IMG/VR virus record: IMGVR_UViG_3300032782_000006
Location: 1 to 64,000 of that record
Length of the DNA: 64,000 bases
Origin: a virus
Strand: one strand, 5' to 3'
The notes below the pieces were generated by a model. It saw nothing but the letters and a program-made list of their open reading frames with translations, did not search any database and was not told the origin of the DNA. A program made the translations under genes and the position numbers. Shown here piece after piece: positions 28,818-37,064 of the stretch. Within the stretch, counting starts at the first letter, position 1. Every line of letters begins with the position of its first letter.

Positions 28818-29396
28818 TCAATTTATTGTATACTTCAACAATACTCTTGCAGTTCCGGTACCTGTAGCACTTCCAGTGATAACAAGGTCGATAGCATCTC
28901 CTGCAGCTAGTGCAGCATGAGCTATTGTAGATTGAGTTGCACTGGATTTTGCAGCTTTTCCACCTGCAGGAACTGTATATGTAACTAGAGTGACAGGACT
29001 TGCAGCTTCGTTAGCTAATGCAATAACCGCATCACCGGTTCCTTTAGCATATGCAGCCGTGAAGTAAACTACCATTCCAGTGATTGTCATTGCCTGTGGA
29101 GCTACAAATTTAGCATAGTATGTAGCAGTTGTAGTAAGATCTACACCAGCAGTAGCTAATGCCGTTTCTGTCCCAATTCCTTGAGTAAGATCTGTATATC
29201 TAACAGTAGGACTACTCCCCCCCAATGTGGAAACTGCAGTTTCTAAATCTTCGATATCGGATTCCATCTCCGATAAATTAGCGGAATCGATAGTATTTAT
29301 TTCAGTTGATATTTTCACGAGTTCATCGTGAAGAACTTTCATATCAGTACCGACACCACAATTTAGAGTATGTAATGAGGGTGGTGTATACGTCAT
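28818..29396 (-). CDS. Head fibre-like protein with coiled coil and jelly-roll-like domain
   Basis: The 192-residue protein has a heptad-like stretch at about residues 20-57 ('LHDELVKISTEINTIDSANLSEMESDIEDLETAV'; Leu/Ile at a/d positions). A Thr/Ala/Val-rich beta domain then ends in 'GTGTARVLLKYTIN'. This trimeric-stalk-plus-head layout is common for fibres on phage capsids. It directly follows the major capsid gene in the transcript. Confidence 0.5.
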   Translation of the reverse strand: MTYTPPSLHTLNCGVGTDMKVLHDELVKISTEINTIDSANLSEMESDIEDLETAVSTLGGSSPTVRYTDLTQGIGTETALATAGVDLTTTATYYAKFVAPQAMTITGMVVYFTAAYAKGTGDAVIALANEAASPVTLVTYTVPAGGKAAKSSATQSTIAHAALAAGDAIDLVITGSATGTGTARVLLKYTIN

Positions 29397-29409
29397 TTAC
29401 ACCGCCTCC

Positions 29410-30399
29410 TTAAATTCCTGTACCATAAATCAGGTTATACGGTTTCTTTACAATCGTTACGCTTTCCATCCAGAAACACTGAACAATGTCAAGCGATTCT
29501 TCTTCCTGATACCAGCGATAATGAAATCCAAAGTTGTCAGTGACAGCTGGAACCATACCGCCATCAGGTCCGCGAGTCCAATAATTTATTGTAAATGTAG
29601 AATATTCAGGATCTAGACGATAGTGATACTCAACTCCAGGATGGTTCCGGTCCATTCCAATAATATCTCCCTGGTTTAACCCAGAGTCTATTGTGGGGAC
29701 TTTGTGAACGTCTCCTACTATTGGAATTGTCATGATATCGTCGTGAATTGTAGGCTGGCCTAACATTGCCTGTTTAGCAGCGTCTACGTGGACATCTTTG
29801 AGATAGTTCTGTAAGTTATACCAATCCGGTTTGAGAACCCACGCATCGGTCAAAGTACCTTCGTATCCATCCACGTCCATATCGTGAGCGAGCGCCATCA
29901 AATCTCTAATTGGATCTGCTGTACCGCCGGTGTTAGCCCATGTTTCATTTGGACTGAAATATGTTCCTGCCTGGTTAGCTCCATTTTTGATAGCAGTACA
30001 CATATCTTTGTTAGCCATATAAGCAAAAGCGTAAGCGGCGTACTCATAATTTTCCTGAATTTCAGTTTGTGCCAAGGGGACTGACTTTAAAAGTTCTTTT
30101 GGAATTCTTAAAGAAAATCCTTTCTCAGTGAGCACGGCTGAGTTCAGGGTTCTCCTGGTTCTGTCGAGCTCAGGCAGTCTGGTACCTGCCACACGCTGAG
30201 TCGGCAATTTTCGCTTTGGATCAGTAGCTTTGTTGTAAACATCTTTCAGGTAGGTGAATGCATCGCTATTCTCTTGAATCCTTGAGCAAAACCTGCCAAA
30301 TGAGGGGTTAAGCCAAGGTAATTGAGTATCAAGTATTTCATACGTTTGTTCAAGCGCGACCTCTATACGAAGCAGCGCGTCTATTGGTGCTGAGACCAT
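29410..30399 (-). CDS. Major capsid protein, probable HK97 fold
   Basis: The protein has 329 residues. Its place between the protease/decoration genes and small surface proteins, its length and composition fit the HK97-type major capsid protein. The N-terminus has 'IEVALEQTYEILDTQLPWLNPSFGRF', an N-arm-like region. The middle holds an E-loop-like basic stretch ('ATDPKRKLPTQRVAGTRL') and helices with 'ENYEYAAYAFAYMANKDMCTAIKNGA'. The C-terminus is beta-rich ('STFTINYWTRG...FGFHYRWYQEEESLDIVQCFWMESVTIV'). The call rests on order and overall pattern. Confidence 0.7.
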   Translation of the reverse strand: MVSAPIDALLRIEVALEQTYEILDTQLPWLNPSFGRFCSRIQENSDAFTYLKDVYNKATDPKRKLPTQRVAGTRLPELDRTRRTLNSAVLTEKGFSLRIPKELLKSVPLAQTEIQENYEYAAYAFAYMANKDMCTAIKNGANQAGTYFSPNETWANTGGTADPIRDLMALAHDMDVDGYEGTLTDAWVLKPDWYNLQNYLKDVHVDAAKQAMLGQPTIHDDIMTIPIVGDVHKVPTIDSGLNQGDIIGMDRNHPGVEYHYRLDPEYSTFTINYWTRGPDGGMVPAVTDNFGFHYRWYQEEESLDIVQCFWMESVTIVKKPYNLIYGTGI

Positions 30400-30417
30400 T
30401 GTTTTTCAACTCCGTTT

Positions 30418-31080
30418 TTAAGCCTGCGCTATCGTAGGGCCGGTGTAAACAACCATACATGTGTAAATATCGCCAGCTGTGCCAGCAGGGATATAGTGTA
30501 AAGGAATGACATTTGATGAACCTTGAAGGGCTCCGCCTGGGCTGGATAATGCAATTACAGCATAGACAGGTTCACCATACTGAGCAGTGAGACTGATATC
30601 AAGAATTAGGTATCCAACTTGTCCAGGTTTGACTTCTGTAGCGCCATCGCAAGAAACTTTGATAGCTTCGAATTTGATACCGAAGTTAAATTCAACTCCA
30701 GCACAACGTAAGAACCCACCTGCAATTCTTTTTGCAAGAGTGTCAGCGGCAGCAGTTGTTGCTGGCCTACATTGACCTTCTTGCTCAAAGGTTGTAACAC
30801 GACCAACGATGTTTGCAGCATCGCCATTAGAAGCAGTAGGAGCAGTGACTACGACGAGACCTTTACAGTCATCATATTTACAATCAGAAGTTGCTTTCAA
30901 TGCAACTGGCATCCCTTCAGTAATCTCTGCAGCTCTAGCCAACGAGATCCTGCGTCTTCCAGTTTCATCTTTAGCCCAACCAACAGTGATTGCGCCTTCA
31001 TCCAACAAGCAAGAATATCTGTTATCAAGAGCAGTGTAATACCCTGCATATTTTGAAGAATAGTCTACCGGAGTTACCAT
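30418..31080 (-). CDS. Capsid decoration-like protein
   Basis: The 220-residue protein lies between protease and major capsid genes, the usual place of the head decoration or stabilization protein. It is beta-rich, with 'AITEGMPVALKATSDCKYDDCKGLVVVTAPT', 'NIVGRVTTFEQEGQCRP' and 'VKPGQVGYLILDIS'. The phrase 'G..V......G.V.G.....' resembles families that bind the capsid surface. Four or more cysteines are unusual for such proteins. The start overlaps the preceding stop behind GGGGGTAGC. Confidence 0.55.
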   Translation of the reverse strand: MVTPVDYSSKYAGYYTALDNRYSCLLDEGAITVGWAKDETGRRRISLARAAEITEGMPVALKATSDCKYDDCKGLVVVTAPTASNGDAANIVGRVTTFEQEGQCRPATTAAADTLAKRIAGGFLRCAGVEFNFGIKFEAIKVSCDGATEVKPGQVGYLILDISLTAQYGEPVYAVIALSSPGGALQGSSNVIPLHYIPAGTAGDIYTCMVVYTGPTIAQA

Positions 31081-32100
31081 TTAAGCTACCCCCGATTTGT
31101 CGATTCTCACACGAGTCCCACGGAGTATTGTTTTTGCAGCCTCAATTTCAGCTCGAGGGTCACCCTCTTGGTTTGCAACATATGTGCTACCCTGAACTTT
31201 GGTTTCTACAACTGGTGGAATACGTCCCCATTCCTGGTTCATCTCCAAAGTCAGACTCAAGGATTTGTCAGGATCATTGAGATCGTCAAACCTAGACTCA
31301 AACTTCTTCCGAATTCCTTCAGGGTATGAATTAAAAATCGCCTGGTTAAGCTCCAGTTTTTTAGCTTTTTCAATCTCGTCAAGCTGGTTGTTGAGTTTTT
31401 CAATAGCTGACGTCTGGTTAACAATAAGCTCCTGCTGTTCAGCTATTATCTTCTTAGAATTATCTAATTCCTGATTCAGAGTCAGGATTACCTTCTCTTT
31501 TTCTACCAAAGCATCCTGATTTGTTTTGAGGAGAGCATTGGCATACTCTAAAGAAGTTGGTTCTGTGGTACTAATCTCAGTGGTTGACATAATAGTCTCC
31601 GTCGAGTCTTGATTGATAATTAACGCCGCTTGCTCTCCCTGTGGGATGTTGGAATCTCTTGGGTAGATAAGCAAGTGATCAAAGTCAAAAGAAGAAATGT
31701 GTGGAGTTGTGGGATCACGCCAATATGCATCTGAAATAAAAACTTTACCTTGTTTGATCAGGTCTTCAATTTCAGGATCGGTGATATTGATTTTAGCTCG
31801 AAGTTTAGGTCGCCCTATACTATCGATCCATGCATCACCCATCGTTCCCACTGATTTGATTTCCTGACTAAAAATGGATTCAGGATCTTTGCCTTTAAAA
31901 CCACCATCAGGATGCGTGATAGAAAATGGAATAGGTTTGCCTGGAATAGTTGACAGTCCTGCCTCTATCCCTGGGATATCATCGTCGTCCAAAACTTGAA
32001 GAACTACCTCATGTTCTGAAACAAACTCGCCAGTGTTTTGAATAAGTACTTCGCTCACGTTTTTGGATCCAATGTAACGTTTTTTAGAATAGCGATTCAT
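31081..32100 (-). CDS. Prohead protease fused to scaffolding domain
   Basis: In the 339-residue protein the first 170 residues hold 'PFSITHPDGGF', 'GDAWIDSIGRPKLRAKINI', 'QGKVFISDAYW' and 'HISSFDFDHLLIYPRDS'. This order of His, Ser and a 'DHLxxxP' strand is typical of phage head maturation proteases of the DUF2213 type. Residues about 190-270 form a coiled coil ('ALVEKEKVILTLNQELDNSKKII'), the scaffold that is later cleaved. It is the first gene of the capsid transcript, with a TATA box just upstream. Confidence 0.7.
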   Translation of the reverse strand: MNRYSKKRYIGSKNVSEVLIQNTGEFVSEHEVVLQVLDDDDIPGIEAGLSTIPGKPIPFSITHPDGGFKGKDPESIFSQEIKSVGTMGDAWIDSIGRPKLRAKINITDPEIEDLIKQGKVFISDAYWRDPTTPHISSFDFDHLLIYPRDSNIPQGEQAALIINQDSTETIMSTTEISTTEPTSLEYANALLKTNQDALVEKEKVILTLNQELDNSKKIIAEQQELIVNQTSAIEKLNNQLDEIEKAKKLELNQAIFNSYPEGIRKKFESRFDDLNDPDKSLSLTLEMNQEWGRIPPVVETKVQGSTYVANQEGDPRAEIEAAKTILRGTRVRIDKSGVA

Positions 32101-32131
32101 CTAAACAATTTTTGATAAGAAATGGTTTGCG

Positions 32132-32148
32132 CTTCTATATAAATATAT
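32132..32148 (-). promoter_or_regulatory. Promoter of the capsid-tail operon
   Basis: On the minus strand CCTATATATTTATATAG lies 30-50 nt before the ATG of the protease/scaffold gene. This is an archaeal TATA element at the start of a long run of co-directed structural genes. Confidence 0.6.
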
Positions 32149-32264
32149 AGGGTAAGTTCCTCAGAATTTTGAGGTGTACCAGCAAGAAAAGAGTGTCTTC
32201 TGTATCCAATCAACAATATAAAAAAGAGCAATTTTACAGAAAAAAAATTTAGGTGACTAAAAGG

Positions 32265-32395
32265 TAGGGGGTTTAAAATGAGATTGATACCCCCAGGGGA
32301 TATTAAAAAAGGATAGCCCTAAGGGTTTGATATTCAACTATTAAGGAGGGGGAATACCCGTAGGATATTGCTGACAATCAATATCCTATGGTATT
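32265..32395. other. Cluster of three inverted repeats in a 450-bp gene-free stretch
   Basis: The gap 32101-32557 contains GGGGG/CCCCC arms at 32267-32295 and a small GCCCTAAGGG fold. A long stem at 32353-32395 pairs AATACC with GGTATT and TAGGATATTG with CAATATCCTA (10 bp perfect, 8-nt loop). No coding frame is convincing. It sits between the capsid operon and the divergent regulator, so it may be a leader RNA, terminator or protein-binding region. Confidence 0.45.
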
Positions 32396-32558
32396 ACACA
32401 CAAACTTTTTTATTGGAGAACAACCTATTTCCGCAAGGTTACGCAGGCCAGAGCGCGGGCCGACTCAACTTTGGATAATGTAGAGGTACCACGCCCTACA
32501 ATATCCATAATACTCTCCAAACCGTTCACAATTTCTTTTCTCAAATTCCCATTATATG

Positions 32559-32631
32559 CTTATACTTGCTATAAGCAATAAGTAATACTCTTTTATAGTA
32601 TATATACCTTATTGCTTATACTCGATATAAG
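32559..32631 (+). promoter_or_regulatory. Twin palindromic operators and TATA box of the 32662 regulator
   Basis: CTTATACTTGCTATAAG (32559-32575) and CTTATACTCGATATAAG (32615-32631) are two matching 17-bp palindromes 56 bp apart. Within them TATAAGCAATAAG (32570-32582) and CTTATTGCTTATA (32608-32620) also form a perfect 13-bp inverted repeat. The TATA box ATTTATATA follows the second palindrome at once, and the regulator starts at 32662. A dimer bound there would block TBP/TFB, so autoregulation is likely. Confidence 0.7.
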
Positions 32632-32661
32632 ATTTATATATCATGAAGTAAGGTATATAGT

Positions 32662-32937
32662 ATGGAAAATGTGCCAGAGAAGAGGGTTAGGCAACGAACA
32701 GAAGATCGATCTAGATTCATAAAAGTGGATATCGATGATGAGATTATAGCTTCTTTAAAAAAATGTCAAAAGAACGCAGCTTGTACTGCTTTAGAAGTAT
32801 CAAAAGAATATGGATGCTCTCAATCTCATGCTAAAAGTACCCTACTCCGGTTAGCAAAAGAAGGGAGGATTCTAGGAATTAAAAAAGGGCAAGCTCATGC
32901 GTTTAAGCCGTTGCCAGAAGAAGACGGAGATTCTTAG
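32662..32937 (+). CDS. Winged-helix DNA-binding regulator
   Basis: The 91-residue protein has a basic N-terminus ('KRVRQRTEDRSR') followed by a winged helix: 'NAACTALEVSKEYGCSQSHAKSTLLRLAKEGRILGIKKGQAHAFKPL'. The 'S.S.AKSTLLRLAKEGRI' helix is the likely recognition helix. It stands alone on the plus strand, divergent from the capsid operon. Its own promoter overlaps twin palindromes, which suggests a dimeric, self-regulating repressor of late genes or of lysogeny. Confidence 0.7.
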   Translation: MENVPEKRVRQRTEDRSRFIKVDIDDEIIASLKKCQKNAACTALEVSKEYGCSQSHAKSTLLRLAKEGRILGIKKGQAHAFKPLPEEDGDS

Positions 32938-32972
32938 AACAAAACCAAATAATTGTAAAATAGAAATACAAG

Positions 32973-33118
32973 GATATCAGATTGTCCTGAATATTTAAAT
33001 AGTTCTTTGGGCTATTGGTGAGAGAGTCGGTGCAATAAACGACTTTACTCTATCAAAAAATGATATCCAATCCCAGGTTTAGTGAATTTGTAGTAGGGGG
33101 ATCTTTCTGGAGTTAGTT
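32973..33118 (+). other. Structured leader upstream of the 33119 peptide gene
   Basis: The 180-bp gap after the regulator contains an ATATTTAAATAG TATA-like site, then AATAG/CTATT and AGTCG/CGACT stem-loops. All of it is flanked by GGATATCA (32973) and TGATATCC (33061). The RNA before the small membrane gene would therefore fold. Function is unknown. Confidence 0.35.
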
Positions 33119-33244
33119 ATGACTATTTGTTATACTTATTTGGTAATAAGCATAGTAGCGTTTACAGGGTTGTTTATCCTCGCGTTCTCAATGATTAAAA
33201 AAATAGATTTGCAAATACAAAAATTGGAAGAAAAAATAAAGTGA
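33119..33244 (+). CDS. Small membrane peptide with amphipathic tail (41 aa)
   Basis: The sequence starts MTICYTYLVISIVAFTGLFI, one transmembrane helix, and ends in the heptad-like 'IKKIDLQIQKLEEKIK'. GGAG lies 6 nt before ATG. It is encoded opposite the small membrane gene at 33261-33428, and the two are convergent. Such one-helix plus coiled-coil proteins occur among lysis accessory factors and membrane anchors, but this assignment is only a guess. Confidence 0.6.
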   Translation: MTICYTYLVISIVAFTGLFILAFSMIKKIDLQIQKLEEKIK

Positions 33245-33260
33245 AGTGAAACTGGATAGT

Positions 33261-33428
33261 TCACTTCCGTACAAATCCTAACAGTTTTGCAACCGGGGAA
33301 GGGGTAATTAATCCTATTATTGCAGTAATAATAGGGAGGTAGGATGTATTATTTTGGACAGCTAAAAGAATAGCTACTGCGCCTACTATAACAATTACAG
33401 TAAGTTGAATTATAGTCTCATCTTGCAT
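33261..33428 (-). CDS. Small two-helix membrane protein, holin-like
   Basis: The 55-residue protein starts at the ATG after GAAGGA rather than at an upstream alternative start. It has two hydrophobic stretches: 'IIQLTVIVIVGAVAILLAV' and 'YLPIITAIIGLITP'. It ends in a short basic tail, 'KLLGFVRK'. Size, two helices and position at the end of the virion cluster fit a holin or small envelope protein. Neither is proven. Confidence 0.55.
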   Translation of the reverse strand: MQDETIIQLTVIVIVGAVAILLAVQNNTSYLPIITAIIGLITPSPVAKLLGFVRK

Positions 33429-33430
33429 AA

Positions 33431-33679
33431 TTATTCCTTCTTTAAACAATCTATAGCCTTAGCAAATTTTTCTTCAAAATCTCTATGGCAAAGATATAAA
33501 TCAAATGTGCCTTCTTTTACACGTTTTTTAGAATCTTTTGTATTTTTTAGTAAGGTATCTGCGGATTCTCGATGGTACCTATACCTATTTTCAAGAAATC
33601 CTAATGGTTCGGAATGTCGTAACTTGAACGCAGTAATAACTGATTCAGTTATGGAGATAGGATCTTCCGTTTTTTCCAT
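33431..33679 (-). CDS. Hypothetical basic helical protein (82 aa)
   Basis: The sequence reads 'MEKTEDPISITESVITAFKLRHSEPLGFLENR' and then a Lys/Arg-rich helical part ('KNTKDSKKRVKEGTFDLYLCHRDFEEKF'). ATG at 33679 is chosen because GGTGACC lies just upstream; a GTG three codons earlier is possible. It sits between the holin-like gene and the beta-helix gene. No family is recognised. Confidence 0.55.
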   Translation of the reverse strand: MEKTEDPISITESVITAFKLRHSEPLGFLENRYRYHRESADTLLKNTKDSKKRVKEGTFDLYLCHRDFEEKFAKAIDCLKKE

Positions 33680-33694
33680 AATGGTCACCCATAT

Positions 33695-35027
33695 TTATTC
33701 ACGATTATCCTCCAATTCGTCATTACCTATAGTATCCTGAGTACAACTTTCAAACATTGCTGAAAACTTTTTGATGATATCACAATAAGTCAGAGTTCCA
33801 TATCTTCCTAATTCATAAGATGAAAATTTTGCAGGAGAATCAGGTAATAAATGGTAATCTCCATTCCCAACATATTGAGGATTTGCAAAAATAGCAGAGG
33901 AATCATGAATAGTATCTGGATTATTGAGATGATTGTTATAAAAACAGTTTTCAGAGCATGTGAGTTCATATCGAGTACTAATAAGATTAACTATTCCTGC
34001 ACCGGAATAATGGCCTTTTGAATTCCCTTCTTTAGTATTAGAGATAATGTTTCTTTGAATTGAAGCTGATAATTTGGATAATGTAGAAGACTTAAGGTAT
34101 TCTCCAAAAAGAATACCATACCCTTTACAACTATCGATTGTGTTGTTAAGGATATCTACTGCGGTGAACCCATCACAAACAATCCCTCCAACTCCAGCAA
34201 TACCATTACTAGCCGGCATTATCCCACAGTTTGTGATCAAGTTGTTTTTGATCGAAACGTTTTTAGCGCAAGTGGTTTCTCCACCACCGATTAACCAGAT
34301 TCCAGGACCAAACACGTTTTGAAGAGTGTTTCCGTAAATCTGGATGTTAGAAGTATAAGCACCAGGATCAATGTTTTCTAGCTGGATGGCGGGGGCGTAT
34401 GCAAAATTTGTGCCAATGCATACATTACTAAAAATAGACACGTTGCTAGAATTCCGAACACGAATGGCATTATTGGATCGCATTTGGATATGGTTGTCAA
34501 ATATAGATACATAGTTACAATTGCGCAAATGAATCCAATCGTGACCACCCATAGCACCCGTGCATTCTGAAAATTCGAGATTATACGAATTGAGAAATCG
34601 GAAATAGTCCCCTTCATTATATCCACCTGCTAAGTCGTGGAATTTTGATTTTGAACAATTGGTTAACCCTATAAAATTATGAAACCCTTTCCCATGGTCC
34701 TCAGGAGTTAGGTTTTGATTATTGTAATTCCCGTCAAAGTGGATTCCGCTAATATCCAAATTAGAAATTGTTCTATCTTTTTGTCCAAGAATAGGGATCT
34801 GGATCCCGAATATTGATGGTGGTGCATCGTCCATCAGCGTCCATGTAACGTCTGCATCACATGATATTTTAGTTCCAGAATTGAGTTTGAGTAAAGAATT
34901 GATTAAGTAAGTACCCGAAGTACAATGTAACTCAGAATATTTACAATCAGTGCCAACCTGATCTAGAGATTTCTGAAGTTGATGGTTAGGTTTTATATTT
35001 AAAATAGCCGTTTTGGAAATCCCCCAT
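33695..35027 (-). CDS. Right-handed beta-helix (pectate-lyase-like) protein, frameshifted at its start
   Basis: From 34834 leftwards the frame shows repeated 'N.I..NN.I..S......I' coils ('GNTLQNVFGPGIWLIGGGETTCAKNVSIKNNLITNCGI'), typical of parallel beta-helix sugar-degrading or receptor-binding proteins. The same frame continues upstream without ATG, GTG or TTG and reads like the family's N-terminus ('ELHCTSGTYLINSLLKLNSGTKISCDADVTW'). ATG at 35025-35027 is in frame only if one G of a G5 run (35021-35025) is removed; then the protein begins M-G-I-S-K-T-A-I. So either the gene is broken or phase-variable, or the run is miscalled. It is likely a tailspike or surface depolymerase. Confidence 0.65.
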
Positions 35028-35086
35028 AAAAAAAAGGATATTAGTATGTGGGTAAGGACAGTATAAATATCTTTAGATTACTCTAA

Positions 35087-35539
35087 TTATAATTTGCAGC
35101 AGTTGCATGTCTTAAGCGAGCATTCGCAAGAGCATTCGATGTGTTTTGGTTTTGGAGTAGGTTTGTATTCTCCAGATTCTATACAGTATTTTGCTCCAGG
35201 ACTATACGGAAGTCTAGGAGTAGTATCCGCTAGTTTGTGATGGATTGGTGAATCCTTATTGGTTGTCACTGTCACGCTAATGGTCTGGCCCGCTACAACC
35301 GTGACACTAAGGTTTCCCACTACGTTTCCGTTGTAAACTACATTAATAGTGCAGGGTCCAGCTTTTATTGTAGCTGAAAATGAGCCGTCGTTTGATTGAG
35401 TATCATATACAATATTGTTGTCAGGGTCCATAATTTGTATCTCGCTGTTTGTGAGTGCCGTCATTCCATCGGCAAATAAAGCTGAGCCAGTAATCGTTCC
35501 ATTCACAGCGGGCAATGGCACATCCCAAGGAAGCACCAT
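35087..35539 (-). CDS. Ig-like domain protein with Cys-rich tail
   Basis: Residues 10-100 of 150 look like a carboxypeptidase-regulatory or CNA-B type beta-sandwich: 'GTITGSALFADGMTALTNSEIQIMD...GSFSATIKAGPCTINVVYNGNVVGNLSVTV.AGQTISVTV'. The last 40 residues contain 'YKPTPKPKHIECSCECSLKT' and 'CNCCKL', with eight cysteines in the final 20 or so. That tail could bind metal or crosslink. The gene shares one base with the stop of the upstream gene and precedes the beta-helix gene, so it may be its adaptor. Confidence 0.6.
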   Translation of the reverse strand: MVLPWDVPLPAVNGTITGSALFADGMTALTNSEIQIMDPDNNIVYDTQSNDGSFSATIKAGPCTINVVYNGNVVGNLSVTVVAGQTISVTVTTNKDSPIHHKLADTTPRLPYSPGAKYCIESGEYKPTPKPKHIECSCECSLKTCNCCKL

Positions 35540-35976
35540 TAAACCAGTGGAGGAATATGATCAGGATCGTCTTCAACTTCGATTATTTCTTCATAAGGAG
35601 TGTACGTTATCGGAGATTTTACTGAGATCCCATTTTCGTTAACTTCTTCATAGAGTAACATAAGTGACTCTTCGTCTATCACAAAACAGCGCTTTGTTGA
35701 ATCTTCCATAATCCAATTATTTGGAAGGAGAACGTGATGTTGACCATTAGATAATTTATAAGGCATCTCCACCGATACATCATCTTTAGACAATTGATTT
35801 AGCCAGAACCTGGTTTTATCTTCAGGAGAGTGAAACATAGTTAAGAACCCGTCTTCCATTCCTGGTTTGTATCTACGGGCTAGGTAAACTTCTTTAAACC
35901 GTACTTTCATCTCGTCTACTTTGATGTCGTCGCTTGGAGGCCTAAATGGATTGAGTTTTTGAACTCTTATTTGCAT
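35539..35976 (-). CDS. Hypothetical structural-cluster protein (145 aa)
   Basis: It starts at the ATG after GGAGATTGTACCAC; an upstream TTG would add MYH. The protein is mixed alpha/beta and acidic at the end ('YEEIIEVEDDPDHIPPLV'). It shares the leader with portal, tail terminator and chaperone genes, which suggests a virion or assembly role under the same control. No family is recognised. Confidence 0.6.
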   Translation of the reverse strand: MQIRVQKLNPFRPPSDDIKVDEMKVRFKEVYLARRYKPGMEDGFLTMFHSPEDKTRFWLNQLSKDDVSVEMPYKLSNGQHHVLLPNNWIMEDSTKRCFVIDEESLMLLYEEVNENGISVKSPITYTPYEEIIEVEDDPDHIPPLV

Positions 35977-36030
35977 GTGGTACAATCTCCAATATTTATA
36001 AAAAAAATAAAAAGGATGGGGATCTAGACA

Positions 36031-36330
36031 CTATTTTTTATTGTGTCTAATTTTCCTATCATCTTTTGTCAGAGTTTTTGGTAATTCCTCCGCTAATAGA
36101 TTTTTCCGGGAACGATCCATATCTTTACTTAGAGTTCCCTTGGGATAGATCAATTTAGTTCCATCTTTTTTATTTGCATTTAATATATTTTTACGGGCTT
36201 GTTTGTCAACGTTTTGCGTGTTTTTGATATTTTGGCTGTCGATATCAGACCTACGGACTATGGTTCTCCGTCCGATAGAGTCACCCCCTACGTGTGTTGT
36301 TACTGGAAATCTGGAAAATAATAATATCAA
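36031..36330 (-). CDS. Basic hypothetical protein (99 aa)
   Basis: It is Lys/Arg/Asn-rich ('GRRTIVRRSDIDSQNIKNTQ', 'DRSRKNLLAEELPKTLTKDD', 'RKIRHNKK'). It is coupled by an ATGA overlap to the basic gene upstream. The charge suggests DNA or RNA binding, for example internal head proteins, but no fold is evident. A GC-poor 45-bp gap follows. Confidence 0.5.
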   Translation of the reverse strand: MILLFSRFPVTTHVGGDSIGRRTIVRRSDIDSQNIKNTQNVDKQARKNILNANKKDGTKLIYPKGTLSKDMDRSRKNLLAEELPKTLTKDDRKIRHNKK

Positions 36331-36644
36331 TTTCGAATCAATCTGTTGTCTTTCAAAACGCCATTATCGCGTTCTGCATGACGACCTTTTTTTAAAGGAC
36401 TAATTACTTCAGGAGATATCTCCATATATTCCCGTTTACCTTTCCCAATAGTTTTATGTCCACCATCAGGTTTTTTAGTCCGGTCATTCTGAACAAGTTG
36501 TTGATCTCGCTCAGGATTACGACTTCGGATCATTTGAAGATCTTCAGGACGTAACCTATTTTGTTCGATAATCTCGTTCCGTAACTGTTTTCCTCTATTT
36601 TTGTGCGCGTCATCTCGTTTCGTTTTATCAGGTCCGATTGTAAT
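36327..36644 (-). CDS. Basic hypothetical protein with probable ATT start (105 aa)
   Basis: An ATG at 36533 has no good ribosome-binding site. The frame is open and clearly coding upstream ('GPDKTKRDDAHKNRGKQLRN' and on). The only start-like codon is ATT at 36642-36644, nine nt after GGAGGT. With that start the protein has 105 residues, very rich in Arg, Lys, Asp and Asn and without hydrophobic core. It is coupled to the next basic gene. A competing 43-codon ATG frame here has no ribosome-binding site and was rejected. Confidence 0.55.
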   Translation of the reverse strand: MTIGPDKTKRDDAHKNRGKQLRNEIIEQNRLRPEDLQMIRSRNPERDQQLVQNDRTKKPDGGHKTIGKGKREYMEISPEVISPLKKGRHAERDNGVLKDNRLIRN

Positions 36645-36727
36645 CTTGAGTCCACCTCCATGTTATTTATACCAAGTTATTATGTTGTTCCTTATATAGG
36701 TTGTTCTTAACTCTCATCATTTTTGAA

Positions 36728-36931
36728 CTAGTGATAGATCAACCACGCTACCAACAAAACGATCAAGATTCCATATGCAATTAGACAATGAATCTGAAAT
36801 TTGGTATTATCTGGACATTCACAATTACAAGAACCACAAACAACAGATAGATTGTTCTTTTTAGAGGTATCGGCATTTGGAACCATAGACTCTAAATTTA
36901 ATGGAGATGGTTCTATAGGGTCGTTAACCAT
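36728..36931 (-). CDS. Tail-anchored membrane protein with CxxCxCxxC motif
   Basis: The 67-residue protein starts at the ATG 4 nt after AGGTGCA. It has a polar N-terminus, then 'VVCGSCNCECPDN' (four cysteines in nine residues) and one C-terminal membrane helix, 'CLIAYGILIVLLVAWLIYH'. The Cys cluster may bind zinc or Fe-S. It belongs to a run of three mini-genes next to the portal. Confidence 0.6.
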   Translation of the reverse strand: MVNDPIEPSPLNLESMVPNADTSKKNNLSVVCGSCNCECPDNTKFQIHCLIAYGILIVLLVAWLIYH

Positions 36932-37064
36932 AAAATGCACCTGAACAGTTATAAAAAAATTGAGTTGGATTTGATTTTAAATCCTGTAAATAAATTGTAG
37001 AGTAATATCCTATAAGTCCTTCCTCAAAATATGGTATAAAATCCATGCACATTTCAACACCCAT
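36924..37064 (-). CDS. Small hypothetical protein (46 aa)
   Basis: The frame starts MGVEMCMDFIPYFEEGLIGY and runs 46 codons between its neighbours. Its ATG overlaps the upstream stop (TAATG), and its stop overlaps the start of the next gene. The tight packing supports translation by re-initiation. No function is recognised. Confidence 0.45.
   Translation of the reverse strand: MGVEMCMDFIPYFEEGLIGYYSTIYLQDLKSNPTQFFYNCSGAFYG

Noticed and set aside
32430-32510. tRNA-like stretch with GCGCGGGCC
   Set aside because: No anticodon arm, T-arm consensus or acceptor stem can be drawn on either strand.
36531-36661. 43-codon minus-strand ATG frame
   Set aside because: No ribosome-binding site; it overlaps the better frame that continues into the basic protein.
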